64,000 bases of DNA. It comes from Actinocrispum wychmicini. GTDB taxonomy: Bacteria > Actinomycetota > Actinomycetes > Mycobacteriales > Pseudonocardiaceae. The notes under the pieces are model-generated. The model searched no databases. It worked only from the letters and a program-made list of their open reading frames with translations, and was not told the origin of the DNA. The stretch covers positions 1-64,000 of the forward strand of contig NZ_SLWS01000019.1 of assembly GCF_004345645.1 (NCBI RefSeq), written 5' to 3'. The position numbers were made by a program, and so were the translations under genes. Shown piece after piece: positions 8,055-17,087 of the stretch (the stretch's first letter is position 1; each line of letters begins with the position of its first letter).

Positions 8055-10487
8055 ATGGCTCTGAAGAAGTCGGACCTGTACAGCTCGCTGTGGCGCAGCT
8101 GTGACGAGCTGCGCGGCGGCATGGATGCCAGCCAGTACAAGGACTACATCCTGACGCTGCTGTTCGTGAAGTACGTGACAGACAAGGCCAAGTCCGATCG
8201 CAACTCCTTGATCGACGTCCCTGCGGGCGGCTCCTTCGATGACGTGACCGCACTCAAGGGTGACAAGGAGATCGGTGACAAGATCAATAAGATCATCGGC
8301 AAGCTCGCCGAGGCCAACGGGCTGGAGAAAGTCATCGACCTGGCCGACTTCAACGACGAGGAGAAGCTCGGCAAGGGCAAGGAGATGCAGGACCGGCTCT
8401 CCAAGCTGGTGACGATCTTCGCTGACTTGGATTTCCGGGGAAGTCGCGCGGAGGGCGACGACCTACTCGGCGACGCCTACGAGTACCTGATGCGGCACTT
8501 CGCCACGGAGTCGGGCAAGTCGAAGGGCCAGTTCTATACCCCGGCCGAGGTCTCGCGTGTACTCGCCAAGGTTGTCGGCATCGGACCGGGTACCCGGCAG
8601 GACCACACGGTCTACGACCCCACGTGCGGATCGGGCTCTTTGCTCCTCAAGGTTGCCGACGAGGCACCGCGTGGCATCACCATCTACGGCCAGGAGAAAG
8701 ACAACGCCACCTGGGCGCTAGCCAGGATGAACATGATCCTCCACGGCAATGAGGACGCGGACATCCGTAAGGGTGACACGATCACGAGCCCGCAGTTGAT
8801 TACGGGAACGCAGCTGCGGACATTCGACTTCGCTGTAGCTAATCCGCCGTTCTCAATCAAGTCATGGAGCAATGGCTTGGAGAACGAATACGGTCGATTC
8901 GAGTTCGGCCGCCCGCCCGAGAAAAACGGCGACTACGCCTTCCTGCTACACATTCTCAAGTCCCTCAAGAGCAACGGCAAGGCCGCCGTCATCCTGCCGC
9001 ATGGAGTCCTCTTCCGTGGCAACGCCGAGGCGAGCATCCGCAGGGAGTTGCTGCGCCGTGGCTACATCAAAGGCATCATCGGCCTGCCAGCCAACCTCTT
9101 CTACGGCACCGGCATCCCGGCGTGTGTCATCATCCTCGACAAGGAGAACGCCCAGGCACGCACCGGTGTCTTCATGATCGACGCCTCCAGGGGCTTCATC
9201 AAGGACGGCAACAAGAACCGCCTCCGCAGCCAGGACATCCACAAGATCGTCGACGTCTTCAACAGGCAGATCCAGATCGAGCGCTACTCGCGCATGGTGC
9301 CGCTTCACGAGATCGCCGATCCGAAGAACGACTACAGCCTCAACATCCCGCGCTACGTCGATTCCTCCGAGCCGGAGGACATCCAGGACCTTCACGCTCA
9401 CATGGACGGCGGGATCCCGGACCGGGACCTGGACGCTCTCAGCGGTTACTGGGAGGCGTTCCCGAGCCTTCGTGCCATGCTCTTCAAGCCAAATCGTCCC
9501 GGCTACAGTGACCTTACGATCGGCGTGACCGAGGTGCAGCAGACTGTCCTGGATTCCGACGAGTTCCAGAAGTTCGCCACCGACGTACGCGCCCGGGTGG
9601 ATGACTGGTTCGCCGCGCACCGGCCGATGCTGCAGGCCCTGAACGCGGATACTGCCCCCAAGGATCTGATCACCAGGATCAGCGACGACCTATTGGCCCG
9701 GTTCAAGGACACCCCTCTGCTCGACGAGTACGACGTTTACGAACAACTCATGACGTACTGGCACAGCGTCATGCACGATGATGTCTTCCTCACCATGAAC
9801 GAGGGGTGGCTCGACGCGGCGAAGCCTCGCAAAACCATCGAGGACAAGGAGCGCAAGCTCTCCGAGACGCCGGACCTCATCGTTGGTTCGGGGCGTAGCG
9901 CCACCAAGTACAAGATGGACCTCATCCCACCGGCGCTCGTCGTCGCACGCTACTTTGCGGACGAGCAGGCAGAGGTCGACACCCTGAACGCGGCGGCCGA
10001 GGACGCCGGTCGTGCCGTCGAGGAATACATTGAGGAGCATGCCGTCGAAGACGGCATGCTCGTAGAGGCTATGGAGGACGGCAAGATCTCTAAGACTCTC
10101 GCTTTGACGCGGCTCAAGGTGGCGCGGCACGAAGGAGCTGACCCGGAAGAGATCAGGGCTCTCCAACACCTAATCAAGCTGCACAACGACGAAGCCGTCA
10201 CCAAGAAGGCCGCCAAGGAGGTCCAGGCCGCACTCGACATGGCGACCCTCCGAAAATACGGCGATCTCAGCCTGCCAGAGATCAAGCAACTTGTACTCGA
10301 CGACAAGTGGGCAGCCACCATCCGTGACCGCATTACCGGCGAAGTCAACGCTCTCACGCTTACTCTCGTCTCACGGATCCGACAGCTTGGCGAACGCTAC
10401 GCCGAGACGGTCGAGAGGCTTGATACCGAGCTGGAGAAGCTCAAAACCAAAGTCGCCATGCACCTTGCAGAAATGGGAATCTCGTGA
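8055..10487 (+). CDS. hsdM: type I restriction-modification methyltransferase subunit HsdM
   Basis: An 810-residue N6-adenine DNA methyltransferase, the modification subunit of a type I system. The N-terminal HsdM helical domain (SSLWRSCDELRGGM onward) is followed by the target-binding YTPAEVSRVL, SAM motif I DPTCGSGSLL near residue 190, and catalytic motif NPPF near residue 263. The protein is longer than the classical 500-residue HsdM, with a C-terminal extension (about residues 500-810) that is helical and charged; this longer form is common in actinobacteria. I prefer ATG 8055 to GTG 8049 because of its spacing from GAGGGGG. The stop overlaps the hsdS start by four bases. Confidence 0.95.
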   Translation: MALKKSDLYSSLWRSCDELRGGMDASQYKDYILTLLFVKYVTDKAKSDRNSLIDVPAGGSFDDVTALKGDKEIGDKINKIIGKLAEANGLEKVIDLADFNDEEKLGKGKEMQDRLSKLVTIFADLDFRGSRAEGDDLLGDAYEYLMRHFATESGKSKGQFYTPAEVSRVLAKVVGIGPGTRQDHTVYDPTCGSGSLLLKVADEAPRGITIYGQEKDNATWALARMNMILHGNEDADIRKGDTITSPQLITGTQLRTFDFAVANPPFSIKSWSNGLENEYGRFEFGRPPEKNGDYAFLLHILKSLKSNGKAAVILPHGVLFRGNAEASIRRELLRRGYIKGIIGLPANLFYGTGIPACVIILDKENAQARTGVFMIDASRGFIKDGNKNRLRSQDIHKIVDVFNRQIQIERYSRMVPLHEIADPKNDYSLNIPRYVDSSEPEDIQDLHAHMDGGIPDRDLDALSGYWEAFPSLRAMLFKPNRPGYSDLTIGVTEVQQTVLDSDEFQKFATDVRARVDDWFAAHRPMLQALNADTAPKDLITRISDDLLARFKDTPLLDEYDVYEQLMTYWHSVMHDDVFLTMNEGWLDAAKPRKTIEDKERKLSETPDLIVGSGRSATKYKMDLIPPALVVARYFADEQAEVDTLNAAAEDAGRAVEEYIEEHAVEDGMLVEAMEDGKISKTLALTRLKVARHEGADPEEIRALQHLIKLHNDEAVTKKAAKEVQAALDMATLRKYGDLSLPEIKQLVLDDKWAATIRDRITGEVNALTLTLVSRIRQLGERYAETVERLDTELEKLKTKVAMHLAEMGIS

Positions 10488-11719
10488 ACGGGAGGCTTTC
10501 GATTAGCTGGCCTGTCGTGCCGCTCGGTGAGCTGGCGCGCGTCTACTCTGGCGGTACCCCGTCCCGAGGTGTACCCACATACTGGGGCGGCGGTATTCCG
10601 TGGGTGACAACTGCTGAGATTGATGCCGGATTCATTGCTTCGGCCCGTGAAACAATCACAGAGGCTGGACTCAAGGCATCTGCCGCAAGGATTGCACCCC
10701 CGGGAACGCTTCTCCTAGCGATGTACGGACAGGGAAAGACTCGGGGCAAGGCCGCGCTGCTGCGCATCCCTGCCGCCATGAACCAGGCGTGCGCGGCCAT
10801 CGAGGTCGGCAGTCGACTTGACGGTCGATATCTTCTGTACTACCTGGCATCGCGGTACGATGAGATCCGTTCGATGAGTAACGCAGGAAGCCAGGAGAAC
10901 CTGAGCGGGGAGCTCGTTCGACGGATCCCAATCGCGGTCCCTCCTATCTGTGAGCAGCGTGCAATCGCAGCCCTACTAAGCGATGCTGACGATCTGATAG
11001 CGCAGCAGGAACGGACAATCACAAAGAAGCAGGCCATCAAGCAGGGGGTGATGCAGCAGCTTCTCGCTGGCAGAGCCAGGCTTCCCGGGTTCACTGAGCC
11101 TTGGGTGGAGTCCCGCGTCGGCAACTTCTTGGAATTCAAAAATGGCCTCAACAAGGCGAGCCAGTTCTTCGGATCAGGCACGCCAATCGTGAACTTCATG
11201 GACGTGATGAACGGACCATTCATCGCTGCTGCCGATATGGAGGGACGGGTCACTCTTACTCGGGATGAGATTAGACGCTTTTCCGCCAAGCGTGGTGACC
11301 TCTTCTTCACGCGCACCTCTGAAACTGTTGACGAAGTTGGGACGGCAGCCGTCCTCATTGAGGATATACCGGATGCAACCTTCAGCGGTTTTATCCTAAG
11401 AGGGCGTCCGCACTCTGCCGTTTGCGAATCCCGATTCATTGCCTATCTTTTCCAAATCGACAGTGTCCGCAGTCAGGTCACTTCTGCAGCCTCTTACACG
11501 ACTCGCGCATTGACTAATGGAAGATCATTGGGTCGTGTTGTCGTGCGACTCCCATCATTGGGCGAACAGTGTGCGATCAGTTCGGTCCTGGAGGACAGCG
11601 AAGCTGAGATTTCTGCTCTTAGGGAACGACTCAAGAAGGCCCTGTCGATCAAGCAGGGCATGATGCAGCAGCTTCTGACTGGCCGTATCCGTCTTCCAGT
11701 CAAGCAGAGCGCGGCATGA
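10484..11719 (+). CDS. hsdS: type I restriction-modification specificity subunit HsdS
   Basis: A 411-residue specificity subunit that would direct HsdM and HsdR to a bipartite target. It starts with GTG overlapping the hsdM stop. There are two target recognition domains, each followed by a conserved helical repeat: IKQGVMQQLLAGRARLPG near residues 185-202 and IKQGMMQQLLTGRIRLP near 389-405. The first domain begins WPVVPLGELARVYSGGTP, a standard HsdS opening. The repeats are also alike at DNA level (11036-11085 and 11648-11697). It is intact and translationally coupled on both sides. Confidence 0.95.
   Translation: MNGRLSISWPVVPLGELARVYSGGTPSRGVPTYWGGGIPWVTTAEIDAGFIASARETITEAGLKASAARIAPPGTLLLAMYGQGKTRGKAALLRIPAAMNQACAAIEVGSRLDGRYLLYYLASRYDEIRSMSNAGSQENLSGELVRRIPIAVPPICEQRAIAALLSDADDLIAQQERTITKKQAIKQGVMQQLLAGRARLPGFTEPWVESRVGNFLEFKNGLNKASQFFGSGTPIVNFMDVMNGPFIAAADMEGRVTLTRDEIRRFSAKRGDLFFTRTSETVDEVGTAAVLIEDIPDATFSGFILRGRPHSAVCESRFIAYLFQIDSVRSQVTSAASYTTRALTNGRSLGRVVVRLPSLGEQCAISSVLEDSEAEISALRERLKKALSIKQGMMQQLLTGRIRLPVKQSAA
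11036..11085 (+). repeat. hsdS central conserved repeat, copy 1
   Basis: This stretch encodes the IKQGVMQQLLAG helix and is closely matched at 11648-11697. Such repeats can allow exchange of target recognition domains by recombination. Confidence 0.6.
11648..11697 (+). repeat. hsdS distal conserved repeat, copy 2
   Basis: Second copy of the hsdS repeat, encoding IKQGMMQQLLTG. It shares long runs with copy 1, including atgatgcagcagcttct against gtgatgcagcagcttct. Confidence 0.6.
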
Positions 11720-14700
11720 GTAACGTCGGGCAACCCGAGCGCAAGGCTCAAGATCGCGTCGTCGCGCTATTCCAGAACTCGTTAGGTTATGAATATCTCG
11801 GTAATTGGGAGTATCGCGAGGGAAACACCAACGTTGAGGTCGAACTGCTCGCGCAGAACCTCCGCGCCCGCGGCTACAGCGACAACCTGGTCAACAAGGC
11901 AGTCGACAAGCTGAAGAGCGACGCTTCGCTCGGCGGAGGCCGCGACCTGTACGAGGCGAACCGTGACGTCTATGGCCTGCTGCGCTATGGCGTAAAGGTC
12001 AAGCCTGGCGTAGGTGAGCAGACGGAGACAGTATGGCTCATTGACTGGGCACGACCAGAGGCGAATCACTTCGCCCTGGCGGAGGAAGTGACCGTGCTGG
12101 GCCAGCACACCAAGCGCCCCGATATCGTCCTGTATGTCAACGGCATTGCCCTCGGGACGATCGAACTCAAGCGCTCGAAGGTCGCTGTATCCGAAGGTAT
12201 CAGGCAAAGCTACGGGAACCAGCGACCCGAGTTTATCCGGCCGTTCTTTACGACAGTACAGCTGGTGATGGCCGGCAACGACGTGGAAGGGCTGCGCTAC
12301 AGCGTTATCGACACGCCGGAGAAGTACTGGCTGACGTGGCGTGAGCTGGCCGACATCGCCGACCCGCTTGATCGTTCTTTGACTCAGCTCTGCTCCAAGT
12401 GGCGTTTACTCGAACTGATCCACGACTTCATGGTCTTCGACGCAGGACAGAAGAAGACATGCCGGCATAACCAGTACTTCGGTGTCAAGGCGGCGCAAGA
12501 GCGGATCGCCAAGCGCGAGGGGGGCATCATCTGGCATACCCAGGGTTCCGGCAAGTCTCTCACCATGGTGTGGCTGGCCAAGTGGATTCGCGAGTCTCAG
12601 GTTGGGACAAACCCACGAGTCTTGCTGATCACCGATCGTACCGAGTTGGACGAGCAGATCGAGAAGGTCTTCCGTGGGGTCAACGAGTCGATCTACCGCA
12701 CCAAGGGCGGTGCCGACCTCCTCACCACGCTGAACGCGAGCGAGGAGTGGTTGATCTGTTCGTTGGTTCACAAGTTCCGCGGCTCGGAGGAGGACGCTGC
12801 TCGCGATCAGGCCGAGAGCGAGTTTATTCGTGAGCTGAATGCAACTGTCCCCAAGGACTTTCATGCCAAGGGCAACCTCTTCGTCTTCGTCGACGAAGCC
12901 CACCGCACCCAGTCGGGCAAGATGCACGACGCCATGAAGGCGCTCATGCCGGGCGCGATGTTCATCGGCTTCACCGGCACGCCGCTGCTCAAGGCGGACA
13001 AAGCAACCACGATCGAGAAGTTCGGCAGCTTCATCCATACCTACAAGTTCGACGAGGGGGTGGCCGATGGTGTCGTACTGGACCTGCGTTACGAGGCACG
13101 CAACATCGACCAGGAGCTAACCTCGCCCGAGAAGGTCGACAAGTGGTTCGCGGCCAAGACCAGAGGCATGACGGACCTGTCTCGCGCGGAGCTCAAAAAG
13201 CGCTGGGGCACTATGCAGAAGGTCGTCAGCTCGGAGCCGCGCGCTCGGCAGATCGTCGACGACATTCTCCTTGACATGGAGATTAAGCCGCGCCTGTCGG
13301 ATGGCCGCGGCAATGCGATCCTCGTCAGTTCGAGTATCTACCAGGCGTGCAAGTTCTACGAGCTGTTCACCCAGGCTGGGTTCAAGGGCAAGTGCGCCAT
13401 CGTGACGTCTTATAGACCGCAGGCGGGCGATATCTCCAAGGAGGACTCCGGCCACGGCGCCACCGAGCGACTGCGTCAGTACGAGATTTACAAGCAGATG
13501 CTTGCTGATCACTTCAACGAGCCTGCTGATAAGGCGATGACTAAGGTCGAGCAGTTCGAGAAGGACATTAAGGAACGCTTCGTCAACGATCCAGGCCGGA
13601 TGCGACTGCTTATCGTCGTCGACAAGCTTCTGACCGGCTTCGACGCCCCGAGCGCGACATACCTCTACATCGACAAGAAGATGCAAGATCACGGCCTGTT
13701 TCAAGCCATCTGCCGAGTCAACCGCCTCGACGGCGAGGACAAGGACTACGGCTACATCGTCGACTATCGGGACCTGTTCAACTCTCTTGAGTCCGCTATC
13801 ACCGACTACACGGGCGGTGCCTTGGAGGGCTACGAGAAGAAGGACATCGAGGGACTGCTGTCCGATCGGATCGAGAAGGCTCGCGAAGATCTTGATGAGG
13901 CCCTGGAGAAGATCCGGGCGCTGTGTGAGTCAGTCGAACCGCCGAAGAACACCTTGCAGTATCAGCAGTACTTCTGCGCTCGCGAGCAGGGCAACGCCGA
14001 GCAGCTCAAGGCCAACGAGCCCAAGCGGGTCGAACTCTACAAGGCTGTTGCGGCTGTGACGCGCGCCTACAGCAACCTCGCAAACGAAATGAACACCGCT
14101 GGCTACAGCGATGCCGAAGCCGCAGCGATCAAAGACGAGATCGCCCACTACGCCAACGTGCGAGACGAGGTCAAGCTTGGCGCTGGCGAGGACGTCGACT
14201 TCAAGCAGTATGAGGCTGGCATGCGCCACCTGCTTGACACCTACATCAGCGCCAAGCCATCCGAGGTTGTCTCTGACTTCCAAGATGCCGGACTGATCCA
14301 ACTGATTGTGGAGATGGGGACTGCCGCGCTTGACAAACTTCCCACAGGTATCAAGAAGGACCCCGAAGCGGTAGCGGAGACGATCACCAACAATATGCGC
14401 AAGGTGATCATCGACGAGCGCGCGATGAATCCCAAGTACTACGACAAGATGTCAGAGCTGCTCGACGCCATCCTTGAGGAGCGGCGCCAGGGGGCTCTGG
14501 ACTACAAGGAGTATCTTGAGAGACTGCTGGAGCACGCGACTAAGCTCGGCAAAGGCGAATCAGATACCGTGTACCCGGAGTGGGCCAACAACGGTGCTCG
14601 TCGGGCTCTGATTGACCTCGTCTACCCATCCATCAAGCTTGCGATCGAGATCGATATGACTGTCTTGCACACCAAGCCCGACTCATGGGTGGGCAATCCG

Positions 14701-14808
14701 ATCAAGGAGAAGAAGGTCAAGCGCGCGCTCGCGCGGACGCTACCTGCCGACTTCGACCGTCTCGACGAACTGTTTGAACTGATAAAGGCGCGCCATGAGT
14801 ACCGCTAG
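11716..14808 (+). CDS. hsdR: type I restriction endonuclease subunit HsdR
   Basis: A 1030-residue restriction and translocation subunit. The N-terminal nuclease domain shows RPDIVLYVNG followed by TIELKRSK near residue 150 (PD-ExK type). The helicase motor has Walker A TQGSGKS near 276, FVDEAHRTQ near 390 (DEAH box), FIGFTGTPL near 415, and TGFDAPS with QAICRVNR near 640-660. The C-terminal helical region that contacts HsdM follows. The ATG overlaps the hsdS stop by four bases (ATGA), so the three hsd genes form one coupled operon. Nothing appears broken. Confidence 0.96.
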   Translation: MSNVGQPERKAQDRVVALFQNSLGYEYLGNWEYREGNTNVEVELLAQNLRARGYSDNLVNKAVDKLKSDASLGGGRDLYEANRDVYGLLRYGVKVKPGVGEQTETVWLIDWARPEANHFALAEEVTVLGQHTKRPDIVLYVNGIALGTIELKRSKVAVSEGIRQSYGNQRPEFIRPFFTTVQLVMAGNDVEGLRYSVIDTPEKYWLTWRELADIADPLDRSLTQLCSKWRLLELIHDFMVFDAGQKKTCRHNQYFGVKAAQERIAKREGGIIWHTQGSGKSLTMVWLAKWIRESQVGTNPRVLLITDRTELDEQIEKVFRGVNESIYRTKGGADLLTTLNASEEWLICSLVHKFRGSEEDAARDQAESEFIRELNATVPKDFHAKGNLFVFVDEAHRTQSGKMHDAMKALMPGAMFIGFTGTPLLKADKATTIEKFGSFIHTYKFDEGVADGVVLDLRYEARNIDQELTSPEKVDKWFAAKTRGMTDLSRAELKKRWGTMQKVVSSEPRARQIVDDILLDMEIKPRLSDGRGNAILVSSSIYQACKFYELFTQAGFKGKCAIVTSYRPQAGDISKEDSGHGATERLRQYEIYKQMLADHFNEPADKAMTKVEQFEKDIKERFVNDPGRMRLLIVVDKLLTGFDAPSATYLYIDKKMQDHGLFQAICRVNRLDGEDKDYGYIVDYRDLFNSLESAITDYTGGALEGYEKKDIEGLLSDRIEKAREDLDEALEKIRALCESVEPPKNTLQYQQYFCAREQGNAEQLKANEPKRVELYKAVAAVTRAYSNLANEMNTAGYSDAEAAAIKDEIAHYANVRDEVKLGAGEDVDFKQYEAGMRHLLDTYISAKPSEVVSDFQDAGLIQLIVEMGTAALDKLPTGIKKDPEAVAETITNNMRKVIIDERAMNPKYYDKMSELLDAILEERRQGALDYKEYLERLLEHATKLGKGESDTVYPEWANNGARRALIDLVYPSIKLAIEIDMTVLHTKPDSWVGNPIKEKKVKRALARTLPADFDRLDELFELIKARHEYR

Positions 14809-15523
14809 CGCCTGCCTAACTGTTCGTGGCATCGACATCGACGTCATTTACAAGGATATCAAGAACCTCCATATCGGTGTATACCCGCCGCTTGGTCGAG
14901 TGCGCGTCGCCGCGCCGCGGCGGCTAGATGATGAACATGTCCGTTTGGCGGTGATCCAACGGCTGTCGTGGATCAAACGGCAGCGCGAGCAACTTCGCAA
15001 TGCTGAACGCCAATCCGAACGGGAGATGGAGACCGGCGAGTCACACTATGTATGGGGGACCCGGCGCCGCCTGAAAGTGAACCAGCGTCCAGGACGAGCG
15101 CACGTAGAGTTGGATGGCGAACGATTGCTGCTCTATGTGCCGTCTGGCACCAGCTGCGAAGACCGCCTCACGATCCTGCAACGGTGGCAGCGCGAGCAAC
15201 TTCGTCGCCGGATCCCCGCACTCATCGCCGAATGGGAGCCCGTCATCGGGCGCGCTGTGCCCAAATGGACCATCCGGCGGATGAAGACCAAATGGGGCTC
15301 ATGCAACCGCGAGACAGGGCACATCTGGTTCAATCTGGAACTCACAAAGAAGCATCCCGACTGCCTAGAATACATCGTGGTGCATGAAATGGTGCACCTT
15401 CTCGAACGCCATCACGGGGAGCGTTTCATCAGGCTCATGGACAAGTTCCTGCCTGATTGGCGCAGCCGACGCGAACGGCTCAATAACGCGCCTCTAGCTG
15501 ACGAAGAATGGGCTGTGCACTGA
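14795..15523 (+). CDS. YgjP/DUF45-type zinc metalloprotease
   Basis: A 242-residue protein with the signature HEMVHLLERHHGERF near residue 197, an HExxH zinc site with a third histidine, preceded by the family motif KTKWGSCN. These mark the YgjP (DUF45, M48-related) family. It overlaps the end of hsdR by 14 bases and so belongs to the hsd operon; the same association is common for type I systems. Its role there is not established; control of the restriction complex is a possible but unproven inference. Confidence 0.9.
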   Translation: MSTASACLTVRGIDIDVIYKDIKNLHIGVYPPLGRVRVAAPRRLDDEHVRLAVIQRLSWIKRQREQLRNAERQSEREMETGESHYVWGTRRRLKVNQRPGRAHVELDGERLLLYVPSGTSCEDRLTILQRWQREQLRRRIPALIAEWEPVIGRAVPKWTIRRMKTKWGSCNRETGHIWFNLELTKKHPDCLEYIVVHEMVHLLERHHGERFIRLMDKFLPDWRSRRERLNNAPLADEEWAVH

Positions 15524-15658
15524 ATGCGCACAGTCAGGTGCGAGTGAACGTGCACGTCGGTGGTGACGTCATCCGGTGGTCCCGGCTCCGTGACCGGCGT
15601 AACCCTCAATGGCCGACGTGGTGGCGTGCCGCGGTCTGGGTCGGAGCAGGATGGTCAA

Positions 15659-16156
15659 GTGCTGATTGTGCGTGCCACCAAGAAACTCTTACGCCTGACG
15701 GGTCCATCGACCGCGCGCGACGACGACCGGGGCACGACGCTGCTGGGTCCGTGGTACGCCACGGTCCTGTTCTGGCGTCCGCGGGTCGCGCTGCTGGTCA
15801 ACGAGTCGACGCTGCTGCCGGTGCTGGTGCCGTTGGCACCCGCCTCGACCCTGACCAGCAGGATCGCCGAGCAGGTCACCACCGTACTGACCGCCCACCA
15901 CGCGCCCGCCGCCATCATCAACCAAGAACGGCAGCACATGCAGGCCTGTCAGTTGGGCGCGACCACGAACCGCAGCGTCGTGGGTGTCATGATCGAGTTC
16001 GCCCGCCTCGCCGAGATCCACCATAACGCCGATCCCTCCATGGACCTTACCGGGCTCGCGGTCCGACTGGCCACGACACCCTGCGGGCCGCTGTACGACA
16101 GAAACGTCAGCCCGGACCGTGAGCTAGCCGCGACCTTGCACGCGATCGCGACCTGA
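15659..16156 (+). CDS. DUF6933 family protein
   Basis: A 165-residue protein from GTG 15659, with GGAGCAGG upstream; the frame is open to 15560. The sequence IVRATKKLLRL, then GPWYATVLFWRP and LLVNESTLLPVLVPLAP, fits the DUF6933 domain, whose function is unknown. A later NRSVVGVMIEFA also matches the family. The gene lies 135 bases after the metalloprotease on the same strand and may or may not be part of that operon. No catalytic motif is evident. Confidence 0.75.
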   Translation: MLIVRATKKLLRLTGPSTARDDDRGTTLLGPWYATVLFWRPRVALLVNESTLLPVLVPLAPASTLTSRIAEQVTTVLTAHHAPAAIINQERQHMQACQLGATTNRSVVGVMIEFARLAEIHHNADPSMDLTGLAVRLATTPCGPLYDRNVSPDRELAATLHAIAT

Positions 16157-16174
16157 CGCCCGACCATACAGGTC

Positions 16175-16219
16175 CATCTGTACGCCACTGGGCACAGAGC
16201 CCCAGTACGCCAACAGATG
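16175..16219. terminator. hairpin between convergent genes
   Basis: Arms catctgt and acagatg enclose an inner actggg/cccagt stem with small internal loops. It lies between the DUF6933 gene (rightward) and the end of the lanthipeptide operon (leftward), where a bidirectional terminator is expected. There is no strong U-run, as is common in actinobacteria. Confidence 0.5.
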
Positions 16220-16247
16220 TGGCTGAACATGACGTTGAGAACTCGTG

Positions 16248-17066
16248 TCACTGACCAAAAACCACCTCCTGGGCTGCACGAGCGAGGATGCTTTGGGTGT
16301 CGTAGGACAGCCCGAACCGGTTCCAGTGGAAGATCACGTGGTGAGCCAGCACGGATCGCAGGCCGCGGCGGAGCGTTCCGCGGCTGGCGAGTTCGCCGAG
16401 TGCTGTGCCGGCTGAGTGGAATGCGGCCGACCACGTGGCGACTTTCGCGAGCGTGCCATCGGGCCCGACCAGCGGGCTGCTGGGACCTGCGTCGACGGTC
16501 ATGAGCCGCCGCAGACTGGACTCCAGGGCTCGCGGTTGGTCAGGCGGAGTTGCAGGTGAGAGCGGTCGGTTCTCGGCGATGCGGGCCCAGATGCCGCCTT
16601 GCTCGTACCAGTCTTGCCTGGCGGCCCGCATCAGGACACTGCAGAGCAAGACCGTCAGCTCCCGCACCTGATCACGGCCGCTGCCGACGTAAGCGAGGAT
16701 GTGTCGGCTGTCGAGGTGGAACAGTTGGTGCGCGATCGTCATGGCGTCGGTGCCGCCGAAGGCGTGGACCTCGGGCTCGTAGATCGTCTCGATCCACCCA
16801 GCGATACGGCCGGTGTCGCGCATGTTGTCCAGCGCCGCGTGGAGAGCGTGCCGAGCGGCGGCCTCGGCGGCCTGGTATGGCGGCAGGTAGCGCAGCCGCC
16901 ACCAAGGCGCTTTGCGGATGAACCACCACGACGCGACGAGGCCATCTGCTTCAGCGCGGTTCATGATCGGCAATAGGTGAACGGCTGCGGTCTGTTCGGC
17001 GATGGCGTAGTCGGCGAACTCGACGGCGACCTGCTGCCACGCTGGGCGCTGCGAACTGGTGTCCAT
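16248..17066 (-). CDS. stand-alone SpaB_C-like lanthipeptide/thiopeptide dehydratase-domain protein
   Basis: A 272-residue protein of the thiopeptide-type bacteriocin biosynthesis (SpaB_C) family, the domain that eliminates glutamate from glutamylated Ser/Thr in class I lanthipeptide dehydration. Supporting features are the start WQQVAVEFADY, the pair WWFIRKAPWWRLRY, and the segment YEPEVHAFGGTDAM followed by AHQLFHLDSRHIL. It is the last gene of the lanthipeptide operon, 21 bases after lanC. It is unusual because the LanB upstream already seems to carry a SpaB_C domain; this one may be a second eliminase, a cyclase-like enzyme, or a partner protein. Confidence 0.85.
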   Translation of the reverse strand: MDTSSQRPAWQQVAVEFADYAIAEQTAAVHLLPIMNRAEADGLVASWWFIRKAPWWRLRYLPPYQAAEAAARHALHAALDNMRDTGRIAGWIETIYEPEVHAFGGTDAMTIAHQLFHLDSRHILAYVGSGRDQVRELTVLLCSVLMRAARQDWYEQGGIWARIAENRPLSPATPPDQPRALESSLRRLMTVDAGPSSPLVGPDGTLAKVATWSAAFHSAGTALGELASRGTLRRGLRSVLAHHVIFHWNRFGLSYDTQSILARAAQEVVFGQ

Positions 17067-17087
17067 GCTGCTCCTTCGGAAACGGGG

